A stretch of 64,000 bases of DNA from Candidatus Tectimicrobiota bacterium. GTDB taxonomy: Bacteria > JACPUC01. The notes beneath the pieces are model-generated. The model saw only the letters and a list, made by a program, of their open reading frames with translations, was not told the DNA's origin and did no database searches. The first letter of the stretch is position 1. Every line of letters begins with the position of its first letter. The stretch is from assembly GCA_016192455.1 (NCBI GenBank), contig JACPUC010000014.1, positions 56,845 to 120,844 of the forward strand, read 5' to 3'. Shown piece by piece: positions 38,353-45,964 of this stretch. The position numbers were made by a program, and so were the translations under genes.

Positions 38353-38914
38353 TCGCCCTCCTCATCACGCGCAACCGCCGGAAGACCGCATCCTGCGCGG
38401 CCTCGGAACCCGCGCACCTGCCGTTGCACCGCAGCCGAGGCCGCGGCGGAACTGGAGCGCCCCTCGGACGACTCCTCGCCTCCGCCCCGGCCCGCCGCAC
38501 GCCAAGACCCGTGCCGCAGACCTTGCCCACCACCTCTCGTGGAGTGGGCGACGCGGGCGCTCCGCCGCTGGGCTTGCCCGCGCAGCTCCGCCCCGCCGCA
38601 AGACGCCATGGTGGCACTCTAGGGCACGGCCGACGTACTGTCAAGCGACCGCCCGCGCTCCCTCGGTTCGGCGGGGACCTGCCGGCACGCCGCCGCTCCG
38701 GCGCCCGCGAGAGCCGGCGCAAGCTCGCCCCCGCGTCTCGGCCTGGCGCGGCTCTCACTCAGGCCGCGCGGAGCTCACCTCCCAGCGCCTCACAATCGTT
38801 GCATTTCCATCCGGCGCCGCCTACAATGTGATGGTGGCAGAGCGACGAGGTCGTCTCCTCCTCCTAACCTTGCAGAATTGACCGGGAACCACGAGTCAGA
38901 CGAGAAAGAATGCC
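38353..38914. other. divergent intergenic region with a plus-strand promoter
   Basis: 562 bp between the SDR start and the small basic protein. A plus-strand promoter is visible at 38799-38827; the rest is high-GC without recognised genes. Confidence 0.45.
38799..38827 (+). promoter_or_regulatory. possible promoter for the plus-strand block at 38.9-42.4 kb
   Basis: TTGCAT (38799-38804, 3/6), 17-bp spacer, TACAAT (38822-38827, 5/6). Leader about 80 nt to the ATG at 38915. Confidence 0.45.
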
Positions 38915-39046
38915 ATGGCCTCCAATTCGAAACGGACCGTACGACGCCGGCGAAACAAGCTGAAGAAGCAAGGCAAAGCGCGCCTGCGCGAGCTTCGCAA
39001 ACGTCCCCCACGCACGCTCCCCCTCGACGAAGCGGAGAAGCAGTAG
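38915..39046 (+). CDS. small basic conserved protein (43 residues)
   Basis: ATG 38915 to TAG 39044-39046. The peptide begins MASNSKRTVRRRRNKLKKQG and continues KARLRELRKRPPRTLPL, ending in a short acidic tail (DEAEKQ). It resembles small, very basic proteins of deltaproteobacteria that start MASNxKRTxK and contain RKNKLKKxGRxRK, which I recall but cannot verify here. The charge suggests RNA or ribosome binding; no function is known to me. It is the first gene after the promoter, 48 bp before the LptC-like gene. The upstream GAGAAAGAA is a weak ribosome site. Confidence 0.65.
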   Translation: MASNSKRTVRRRRNKLKKQGKARLRELRKRPPRTLPLDEAEKQ

Positions 39047-39094
39047 CCCCTTCCCACCCGTTGCTCCGCTGGCAGACGGCTCGGCGACTGCGCC

Positions 39095-39853
39095 ATGAAG
39101 GTAGTGCGCCTCCTCCTCTTCATCACCATGGGGCTGCTGCTCGTGATGGTGAGCTACCTCCTCCAGCGCGGCCTGGGGCCGACCTTCGACATCCTGCGCA
39201 CGAGCCGTCAGCGCACTTTCCAGGCAACCCGGCTGAGCACGCTCGTGGCTCGTCACTACGCTGGGAAGCGACTCCTCTCCGTCCTCCGCGCCGAGCACGC
39301 GCAGCTTGCGTCGAGCCCGGGATCGGCATTGCCCGACGCCCCGGAACGCGGCGACGAGGCCCCGCCGCGGCGGGGCCTCCTGCGGGGCGTGAGCATTGAG
39401 CTGCAGGCGACGCCACGGGCGCCCCACAACTCGGCGCAGGGTGAGGCGGTCGCAGGTTCGCCCGCCGCCCTCCAACTCTGGGATGTGCGCGACGCGAGCA
39501 TGGGGCGCTGGAGCGCGCTGGACTTCCTGGACCTCCTTGAGGTGGAGGTGCGCGTGCTCGACGGCAAGGAGGAGCGCGCCCACCTCACGAGCTCGCAAGG
39601 CATCCTCGCCGTCGGCGCTTCCCGCCTCACCTTGCGCAGCAACGTCGAGCTGCGCTCCGGCGCCAGGGTGCTGCGCGCCGCGGAAGCCGTGTGGGACGGC
39701 TTGACCGGCAGCCTGCACATTCCCGGAGCCTTTACCTTGGAAGGCGCCCATGGCATGATTCGCGGTCGCAACTTGAAGTCCGATCTCACCCTCTCACGCC
39801 TGCAGTTCCTGCCTGCCGCGGCGGCGCCCGACGCCGCGCCGGCGCCACAGTGA
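39095..39853 (+). CDS. LptC-like LPS-transport protein
   Basis: 252 residues. One N-terminal membrane helix (about 3-23), then a periplasmic beta-jellyroll-like part. Strands at about 150-240 ('LEVEVRVLDGKEERAHLTSS', 'LTLRSNVELRSGARVLRA', 'LKSDLTLSRLQFL') match the LptC/LptA/OstA style, in which 'G....L.....V.l....G..l.....' repeats. LptC links the inner-membrane LptBFG extractor to the LptA bridge. No lptA, lptB or kdsC is next to it, so the assignment rests on topology and strand pattern. A variable Ala/Pro-rich stretch lies at about 70-130. Confidence 0.6.
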   Translation: MKVVRLLLFITMGLLLVMVSYLLQRGLGPTFDILRTSRQRTFQATRLSTLVARHYAGKRLLSVLRAEHAQLASSPGSALPDAPERGDEAPPRRGLLRGVSIELQATPRAPHNSAQGEAVAGSPAALQLWDVRDASMGRWSALDFLDLLEVEVRVLDGKEERAHLTSSQGILAVGASRLTLRSNVELRSGARVLRAAEAVWDGLTGSLHIPGAFTLEGAHGMIRGRNLKSDLTLSRLQFLPAAAAPDAAPAPQ

Positions 39854-40094
39854 GCGCGCCACCCACGAGGTGAGGCGCCGCTCGCGCGCGAACCGCGGCG
39901 CGCCATGCCTGAGCGCCATCCGAGTACGCGCCGCGCCGGGCACGTCCGCGGGCGAGGGGGAGGCGCCGGCAGAGGGTGGGGGCGGGCCAGGCGGCGGCTC
40001 GCCGCCCGCCTCGCTCATCCTGGCGCCGCGCTCCGCCCCCGTGGCAAGGCCTCGAACCAGCCGCTCATCGACCGGCAACCTGGGAGCCTCTCGG

Positions 40095-40595
40095 ATGTGG
40101 ACCTCAACGCTCATCATCAGCGCGCTTGCCGCCATTGCCGCCGCCCTGGCCTACCTGCGGAACCCCCAGCTCTGCGCCGAGGGGCTGCGCAACGGCGGGA
40201 CGGTTCTGGCCCAGGCGGCGCCCCGCATGGTGCCGGCATTCATCCTGGCGGGGATGATCCAGGTGCTCCTGCCGCGGGACTTCATCTCCAAGTGGGTGGG
40301 GAGTGAATCGGGCTTCATGGGTATCCTGATCGGCACCGCCGCGGGGGCCATGACGCCAGGCGGACCATACACGCACTTCCCGATCGTGGCCTCGCTCTAT
40401 GGAGCCGGCGCGGATGTCGCCCCCCTCGTCGCCTATCTCACCTCCTGGTCCGTCCTCGGCATCAATCGGATCATCACCTGGGAGGTGCCGATCCTGGGGC
40501 CGCGGATTGCCCTCATCCGCATTGTCGCCAGCGTGCTGCTGCCTTTCATTGCGGGCGGTCTGGCGAAGCTCCTCATGCGGCTTCCCAGCCTCTAG
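40095..40595 (+). CDS. half-size permease, YraQ/DUF318-like
   Basis: 166 residues from ATG 40095; the frame stays open upstream, but the extension is Arg/Gly/Pro-rich. Four to five hydrophobic segments. The motif 'GAMTPGGPYTHFPIVASLYG' (about 76-95) resembles the conserved Gly/Pro loop of the DUF318 permease family, which includes arsenite/organoarsenical and other exporters of 300-350 residues. At half that length it probably dimerises. No metalloid-resistance genes are nearby. It ends 38 bp before sppA. Confidence 0.65.
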   Translation: MWTSTLIISALAAIAAALAYLRNPQLCAEGLRNGGTVLAQAAPRMVPAFILAGMIQVLLPRDFISKWVGSESGFMGILIGTAAGAMTPGGPYTHFPIVASLYGAGADVAPLVAYLTSWSVLGINRIITWEVPILGPRIALIRIVASVLLPFIAGGLAKLLMRLPSL

Positions 40596-40633
40596 GTCGT
40601 AGCTGGCCCTTCCTCCGCCGCGGAGGCTTTCGT

Positions 40634-42391
40634 ATGAAGCGGTTCCTTCGGCGCCTCGCCATCGCTGCTGTTTCCTGGCTGGTGGTGCTGGCCATCGGCT
40701 ACCTCGTTCTCTACGTTCTCTTCCTCGCGCCACCGCGCATTGCTGATCACTCCATCCTGCACGTCGCGCTGGCGGGCGACTTGCCCGAGGAGCCGACCTC
40801 CAGCATGGTCGCGCGCCTGCTGCGGCCGGAGGAGCTGAGCCTGGCGGACGTGCTCGACAGCCTGCGCCTGGCGCAGCGCGACCCGCGCATCGAGGCGGTT
40901 TTCCTGGAGATCGGCGACCTGCAAACGGGATGGGCCAAGGTGGAAGAGGTCTCTGAGGCCCTCGACTCCCTGCGCCGGGCAGGGAAGTTCATCGCCGCGT
41001 TCCTGCCAACCGCCGAGGAGAAGGAGTATCTCCTCGCCAGCGCCGCCGACCACGTCTCCCTGGCTCCCGCGGGGCACCTCCTGCTGAACGGACTCACCGC
41101 CTCGGTGACCTTCCTGCGCGACCTGCTGGCCAAGGTGGGGATTCAACCGACCATTGTCAGGATCGGGCAGTACAAGACCGCGGCAGACCCCCTCGTGCGC
41201 AGCAGCATGTCGCCGGCGGAGCGTGAGCAGCTCGGGGCGAACCTCGATGATGTCTTCGAGCGCTTCCTCGAGCGCGTTGCCGAGCGTCGCGGCCTCAGCT
41301 CGCGGGATGTCCTGCAATTCGTGAACGCCGGCAGCTACCGCCCCGAGCCGGCTCTCGGGGCGCGCCTCATCGATGCCGTGGAGTACCACGACCAGGTGCT
41401 GGCACGCCTCGGACAGCGTCTGGGACGCGCCGATCCGCGCGCCGCGCTGGTGCCGCTCGCCGTCTACCGGCGCGCCCCCCCCGCTGTTCCCGGCCCTGCG
41501 CCCCGCCGCACCGTGGCGATCGTCTACGGCTCCGGCATCATCGTCAGCGGCAAGCGATCGTTCGCCCCGGGTGTGGGTAAGCTGCTGGGAGCCGACAGCT
41601 TTGCGGAGACGCTCCAGCGGGCGGCGAGGGATGAGACGGTGGCGGCGATCATCGTTCGGCTTGACAGCCCCGGCGGCTCGGCTCTGGCCTCCGATCTCCT
41701 CTGGCGGGACATCCACCGGGCGCGGCAGCGCAAACCGGTCGTCGCCTCGATGTCCGACGTGGCGGCGTCGGGTGGCTACTACCTGGCCATGGCAGCGGAG
41801 CGGATCGTCGCCCAGCCGTCAACCCTGACCGGCTCCATCGGCATCCTGGCGGCGAAGCTGAACAACCAGGATCTCTACCAACGCCTGGGCATCTCTCGAG
41901 AGGTCCTGGCGCGCGGCACGTACGCCGCCGCGGAGGATGAGAGCCGCCCGTTCACCAAGGAGGAGCTGGAGCAGTTCCGCCGCGATATCGAACGCGGCTA
42001 CGCGATCTTCGCCCAGAAAGCGGCGCAGGACCGCGGCATGAGCCTCGAAGCGCTCGATGCCGTGGCGCAGGGGCGCGTTTGGACCGGGAAGCTTGCCTAC
42101 GCGGTGGGGCTGGTGGACGTGCTCGGGGGGCTGCAGGAGGCCGTGGCGGAAGCCAAGCGGCTGGCGAAAATCCCGCCGGACGAGACGGTTCGGCTGGTGA
42201 CGTTCGCCCCGCCCGAACCGCTCCTCCAGTCGCTTCTGCTGGAGAACCTGACAGTGAGCCGCCTTGCTGGGGCGCTGCTGCCCATTGTGTCAGAGGGCGC
42301 GTGGCGGGCGCTTGGAAGCGTGCCGCGCCTGCTGGCAAACCTGCTCCGGGAGCCGCTGGCGCTCATGCCGGTGTGGGTGGAGATTGACTGA
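40634..42391 (+). CDS. sppA: signal peptide peptidase SppA, 67-kDa type
   Basis: 585 residues: one N-terminal membrane anchor (about 8-32) and two tandem S49 domains. The Ser-Lys dyad is split as in E. coli SppA: Lys181 (IGQYKTAADPL) in the N-terminal repeat and Ser379 (SMSDVAASGGYYLAM) in the C-terminal one. 'VRLDSPGGSALASDLLWRDI' (about 341-360) is the substrate-groove strand. It degrades leftover signal peptides in the membrane. Last gene of the plus-strand block; the repeat island follows. Confidence 0.95.
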   Translation: MKRFLRRLAIAAVSWLVVLAIGYLVLYVLFLAPPRIADHSILHVALAGDLPEEPTSSMVARLLRPEELSLADVLDSLRLAQRDPRIEAVFLEIGDLQTGWAKVEEVSEALDSLRRAGKFIAAFLPTAEEKEYLLASAADHVSLAPAGHLLLNGLTASVTFLRDLLAKVGIQPTIVRIGQYKTAADPLVRSSMSPAEREQLGANLDDVFERFLERVAERRGLSSRDVLQFVNAGSYRPEPALGARLIDAVEYHDQVLARLGQRLGRADPRAALVPLAVYRRAPPAVPGPAPRRTVAIVYGSGIIVSGKRSFAPGVGKLLGADSFAETLQRAARDETVAAIIVRLDSPGGSALASDLLWRDIHRARQRKPVVASMSDVAASGGYYLAMAAERIVAQPSTLTGSIGILAAKLNNQDLYQRLGISREVLARGTYAAAEDESRPFTKEELEQFRRDIERGYAIFAQKAAQDRGMSLEALDAVAQGRVWTGKLAYAVGLVDVLGGLQEAVAEAKRLAKIPPDETVRLVTFAPPEPLLQSLLLENLTVSRLAGALLPIVSEGAWRALGSVPRLLANLLREPLALMPVWVEID

Positions 42392-42541
42392 GGCGGCAAG
42401 GGGGTGGTTTGCGGGTCTTCCTTGAATGGAGATGAATGTGCGCCCCTATCACTGGCTCGAAAAAAGGCGCTTACGTGGTTGATTGCACTACATTGCAGGT
42501 TTGGCAGTGTGCGTGTCACAACGGACGGGATGTGCAGAGCC

Positions 42542-42606
42542 GTAGGGGCGGGGCTTGCCCCGCCCGCTGAGCCGCCACGCTGGGGCGCGGCAAGCGGCGC
42601 CCCTAC
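42542..42606. repeat. compound palindrome A of the repeat island
   Basis: Outer arms GTAGGGGCG (42542-42550) and CGCCCCTAC (42598-42606) enclose an inner 8-bp stem GGCGGGGC-TT-GCCCCGCC (42547-42564). The outer arms are the same as the ends of palindrome B at 42933-42960, so these are copies of one family. They lie between the convergent genes sppA and the SDR at 43078. Confidence 0.7.
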
Positions 42607-42660
42607 ACCCAGGATGCCGGATGCTCGACATGTAAAGATGGTCGCTCCCTGTACCCCGCA

Positions 42661-42704
42661 TTTTCATCTCTTCGCGGGTGGGCCGAAGGCCCATGGGGAA
42701 CTGC
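42661..42704. repeat. 44-bp direct repeat, copy 1
   Basis: Matches 43004-43047 at 38 of 44 positions, with a shared core GGGCCGAAGGCCCATG. The core itself is a GGGCC-GAA-GGCCC hairpin. The two copies bracket about 300 bp of the repeat island. Confidence 0.75.
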
Positions 42705-42779
42705 ATAGAAAAAAGAACCCCCAAGTGATTGATTTCACGCGATGGTGAGGCTGACGGTCGCGCGGCCGGTGTTCTTCAC

Positions 42780-42843
42780 CTCCGCGCCCTCTGCACCTCT
42801 GCGGTTCAATGGAGTGCACCGCAGAGGCGCAGAGAACGCGGAG
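42780..42843. repeat. inverted repeat with CCTCTGCGG/CCGCAGAGG arms
   Basis: Left arm 42780-42805 (CTCCGCG ... CCTCTGCGGT) and right arm 42818-42843 (ACCGCAGAGG ... ACGCGGAG) are imperfect complements around a 12-nt loop. I recall similar 'CCGCAGAGGCGCAGAG' elements between genes of unrelated bacteria; this cannot be checked here. Confidence 0.65.
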
Positions 42844-42856
42844 AAGGAAGGAGAAG

Positions 42857-42918
42857 GAACCACAGATGGACGCGGGTTCACAAAGATATCAGTGTCCATC
42901 CGTCTTCATCAGTGGTTC
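42857..42918. repeat. inverted repeat with ACCACAGATG / CATCAGTGGT arms
   Basis: Left arm 42857-42872 (GAACCACAGATGGACG) and right arm 42901-42918 (CGTCTTCATCAGTGGTTC) form a long imperfect stem around 'TTCACAAAGATATCAGTG'. I recall this type of intergenic element from many phyla; its role is not known to me. Confidence 0.65.
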
Positions 42919-42932
42919 TTTGCATCCCGCTG

Positions 42933-42960
42933 GTAGGGGCGGTTCGCGAACCGCCCCTAC
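42933..42960. repeat. perfect 28-bp palindrome B
   Basis: GTAGGGGCGGTTCG followed directly by its reverse complement, with no spacer. It shares its ends with the compound palindrome at 42542-42606. Confidence 0.8.
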
Positions 42961-43003
42961 GGTCGAGAGCATGGATGCCTGCCGAGAAAGAAGTGTCCTC
43001 TTA

Positions 43004-43047
43004 TTTTCATGACCTTGCGGGCGGGCCGAAGGCCCATGTGGAACTGC
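43004..43047. repeat. 44-bp direct repeat, copy 2
   Basis: Second copy of the element at 42661-42704 (38/44 identity). It ends 31 bp before the stop codon of the SDR gene. Confidence 0.75.
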
Positions 43048-43077
43048 CGCAGAATTTTCCGCAACGCTCCCGTAGAA

Positions 43078-43836
43078 TCAGAAGACGAAGAGGTCCATCC
43101 CCCCCATGAGTGGGATGCAGGCGCCGGTGATGTAGCGGGCCTTCTCCGAGCAGAGGAAGGCCGTCAGGTGCGCCACGTCGATCGGCTCGCCGGGCTTCTG
43201 CATGGCGATGCGCCGGGTGATGCGCTCGCGCATCTTGTCGGGAATCTTGAAGAACGGCGGGGTGGTGACGACGCCGATGGCGATGCAGTTGCAGGTCACC
43301 CCGGCGCGCGCCCCTTCCAGGGCGGTGGTCTTCGTCAGCCCGATGACGCCGGCCTTGGTGGCGGAGTAGCTCACCTGCCCGAAGCCGCCCAGCGTTCCCG
43401 CCACGGAGGAGATGTTGATGATGCGGCCCCACTGGTTCCTCACCATCTCGGGCAGGACGGCGCGGGTGGTGTAGAAGCTGCCCCAGAGGTTGATCTTCTG
43501 GTCGATCTCCCACATCTCGTCACTAAAACCTGCGAGCTGCCCCATGGTGTCGAGCTTTGCCGCGTTGTTGACGAGGATATCGGCGCAGCGGCCCCAGTCT
43601 TTCTTCACCTTCTCGAAGCAGGCGTTCACCTCCGCCGAGTTGCTGACGTCGAGCTTCACGACCTGCACCTTGCGGCCCGCGCCCTTCACCTTGTCGGCCA
43701 CCTCCTGAGCCTTGTCGAGCCGGACATCGGCCAGGATGAGATCGGCCCCTTCCGCCGTGAAGACCATGGCATCGGCCTCGCTGATGCCGCCCCCGCCCCC
43801 GGTGATGAATGCCAGCTTCCCGTCGAGTAGTCCCAT
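43078..43836 (-). CDS. short-chain dehydrogenase/reductase with atypical cofactor loop
   Basis: 252 residues. The nucleotide loop is TGGGGGIS (12-19): the usual third Gly of TGxxxGIG is Ser. Asp37 suggests NAD preference. The catalytic set is intact: Ser143/144, Tyr157 and Lys161 (YSATKAG). NNAA (about 90-93) is the conserved strand-4 motif. FabG-like, substrate unknown. GGAGG lies 7 nt from ATG 43836. It begins 15 bp after cinA ends, so the two genes are probably co-transcribed. Confidence 0.88.
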   Translation of the reverse strand: MGLLDGKLAFITGGGGGISEADAMVFTAEGADLILADVRLDKAQEVADKVKGAGRKVQVVKLDVSNSAEVNACFEKVKKDWGRCADILVNNAAKLDTMGQLAGFSDEMWEIDQKINLWGSFYTTRAVLPEMVRNQWGRIINISSVAGTLGGFGQVSYSATKAGVIGLTKTTALEGARAGVTCNCIAIGVVTTPPFFKIPDKMRERITRRIAMQKPGEPIDVAHLTAFLCSEKARYITGACIPLMGGMDLFVF

Positions 43837-43851
43837 GGTGGTTCCTCCGCT

Positions 43852-45099
43852 TCAGTCGGTGTAATCGAGCAGGAAACGTCGCAGGCGTTCCAACGCCTGG
43901 AGGGCAACGCGGTGCTTGATGAAGGGGATCGGCCCCCCATAAGTGTCGTCACGGCAGGAGGCGCCGTGGGCCGCGGCGATGGCGGTGTAGGTGCGGGCCA
44001 GGTAGCGGTCGCGCGGCGAGCCGTCATCCTCGAGGCTGCCGAGCACGCAGAGGGCGAGGTCCGCGCCGCTGCGCCGGCGCAGGGCCGCGGCGAGGGCTTC
44101 GGCAACCTCGCGGCTAGAGTCGCCGAACTCGGCGTAAAGCTGCTCCGGCACCTCGAGGGCGCGCCGTTGCGCGGCGGGTCGCGCCGCGATGATCGTCTCA
44201 TGGAGGAACGGTTCGGCCTGCCGGGCGCTGTGCAGGCGCTGACTGAGGCCGCCGGCGCTGAGCGTCTCGAGGAGCGCCAGGCTCAGCTTGCGCTCCGCCA
44301 AGAGCCCCGCCACGACCTCCTCGATGGTTTCCGCATCGGCGCCGTAGACCTTCTCCCCCAGGCGCCGGCGCACCTCCCCCTCGACCGGGGCGATGAGCTG
44401 CCGGGCCTCGAGCTCATCCTCGCCGCGGGCGGTGATGCGCACTTCAATGCCGTCCTGCTTGGCCAGGATGCCGACCGTCGGGTTCGGCCCCATGCTGAGG
44501 AGGTCGTGAATCTGCGCGTCGACGTGGCTCTCGCCGATGCCGACGAGCTTGAGGGTGCGCGTCACCAAGGTGGCCCGGATGCCGCAGTGCTCCTGCAGGA
44601 AGGGCAGCACGACGTGGTGCATGAGGTGCTTCATCTCGTGCGGCACGCCGGGCAGGGCCACGACGTAGGCGTCGCCAACCTTCACGATGAAGCCCGGCGC
44701 CGTGCCGACGGGGTTGTGGATGGCCTCGCTGCCGCGTGGGATGAAGGCCTGCTTGCGGTTGTTCGGCGTGAGCTTGAAGTTGCGCTTGCGGAACATCGCC
44801 TCGATCTCGTCGAGGAGGTCCTGACGGAACTCCAGCTTCACGCCCGCGGCCTCGGCCGCGGCGGCGCGGGTGACGTCGTCCACCGTCGGCCCGATGCCGC
44901 CCGTGGTGATGACGAGGTCGGAGCGTGACGCCGCCGCCCGCAGGACGTCACGCAGACGGACCTGGTTGTCCCCCACCGAGGTCTTCTGGTAGACGTTGAT
45001 GCCGAGCTGCTTGAGCTGCTGCGCCAGGTAGGCGGAATTCGTATCGACGAGGTCGCCGAGCAAAATTTCCGAGCCGACCGAGACGATTTCAGCGCGCAT
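43852..45099 (-). CDS. cinA: CinA-family protein with degenerate deamidase domain
   Basis: 415 residues from ATG 45099 (MRAEIVSVGSE is the usual CinA beginning; a GTG at 45108 adds three residues). The N-terminal molybdopterin-binding-like domain (about 1-165) keeps the family motifs GSEILLGDLVDTNS, TTGGIGPTVDDVTR and ALPGVPHEM. The C-terminal domain should be a PncC-type NMN deamidase, but the ESCTGG active-site loop is ETLSAGG and the following Tyr and Lys positions appear to be Ala and Gln (HETIIAARPAAQRRALEV). So the ADP-ribose/CoA-pyrophosphatase-like N-domain may be active while deamidation is doubtful. Confidence 0.87.
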   Translation of the reverse strand: MRAEIVSVGSEILLGDLVDTNSAYLAQQLKQLGINVYQKTSVGDNQVRLRDVLRAAASRSDLVITTGGIGPTVDDVTRAAAAEAAGVKLEFRQDLLDEIEAMFRKRNFKLTPNNRKQAFIPRGSEAIHNPVGTAPGFIVKVGDAYVVALPGVPHEMKHLMHHVVLPFLQEHCGIRATLVTRTLKLVGIGESHVDAQIHDLLSMGPNPTVGILAKQDGIEVRITARGEDELEARQLIAPVEGEVRRRLGEKVYGADAETIEEVVAGLLAERKLSLALLETLSAGGLSQRLHSARQAEPFLHETIIAARPAAQRRALEVPEQLYAEFGDSSREVAEALAAALRRRSGADLALCVLGSLEDDGSPRDRYLARTYTAIAAAHGASCRDDTYGGPIPFIKHRVALQALERLRRFLLDYTD

Positions 45100-45182
45100 C
45101 GTTCTCACATACTCGAGGGGCGCGGCATCGCCGCCCCTTCACAGGTCTCGCGGCCGCACCCACTGCCGCCGCGGGCACAGGG

Positions 45183-45950
45183 TTAGGGGCCGAGGCGCAG
45201 GCGCAGACCGTCGTATGCCGCCAGCACCTCCGCATCGCAGAGCTTGCGGCATTGCTCGACACATGCCTGCCCATCGGTCCCAGGGTAGAAGTGCGTGAGG
45301 AGGAGTGTACGACATTCGGCCCGATTTGCAATGGCGCCGGCTTCGGCGGGGGTGAGGTGCCCCTCCACCTTCTCGTCATCGTGGAAGGAGCACTCGAGGA
45401 TCAGCACGTCGGCGCGCCGCGCCAGCTTGACGATGTTCTCGCACACGTCGGTATCGCCGGAGTAAACGAGGGAGGCGCCCTCCGCTTCGATGCGATAGCC
45501 GATGCAGGTGGGATGGTTCATCGGCAGGCAACGCAGGCTCCACGGTGTGTCGCCAGCGGTGATGGCGAGACGATCCTCCCAGAGCTCCTGGATGGTGAGC
45601 TCGTACTCCGGGGTCTCCACCCACGGGCCGTAGGCCTGCGCCAGGGTGGCCAGGAAGCGGCGGAAGCCGCGCGGCGCGTAGATGCGCAGCGGCTGCCGGC
45701 GGCTGAAGCCGGGGGTGATGCGCTGCGCCATGAGCAGGGGGACAAGATCGCCCACATGATCGGCATGGAGATGGGTGTAGAGGAGGCTGGCCAGGAGGCG
45801 GTAGTCGAAGCCGAGGCGGACGAGGGCGCGGCTGGCGCCTGCGCCGCTGTCAAGCTGCACGAGGCTGCCGCCGATCTGCAGGAGATAGCCGGCCGGGCCG
45901 CGCTCAGCCGTGGGAACCCCGGTGCCCGAGCCGAGGACAGTGAGATCCAT
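45183..45950 (-). CDS. MBL-fold metallo-hydrolase, RNase Z-like
   Basis: 255 residues. The metal-binding THLHADH motif gives His60, His62, Asp64 and His65; a later His (PMNHPT), Asp in YSGDTD and His in LLTHFYPG complete a two-zinc site. The order and the 'LGSGTGVPTAERGPAGYLL' start match RNase Z/ElaC-type beta-lactamase-fold proteins, but the flexible exosite arm of true RNase Z is not evident. It may cleave tRNA 3' trailers or another phosphodiester or ester. 14 bp separate it from the alanine dehydrogenase stop. Confidence 0.87.
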   Translation of the reverse strand: MDLTVLGSGTGVPTAERGPAGYLLQIGGSLVQLDSGAGASRALVRLGFDYRLLASLLYTHLHADHVGDLVPLLMAQRITPGFSRRQPLRIYAPRGFRRFLATLAQAYGPWVETPEYELTIQELWEDRLAITAGDTPWSLRCLPMNHPTCIGYRIEAEGASLVYSGDTDVCENIVKLARRADVLILECSFHDDEKVEGHLTPAEAGAIANRAECRTLLLTHFYPGTDGQACVEQCRKLCDAEVLAAYDGLRLRLGP

Positions 45951-45964
45951 ATCGCACCCAGCTT

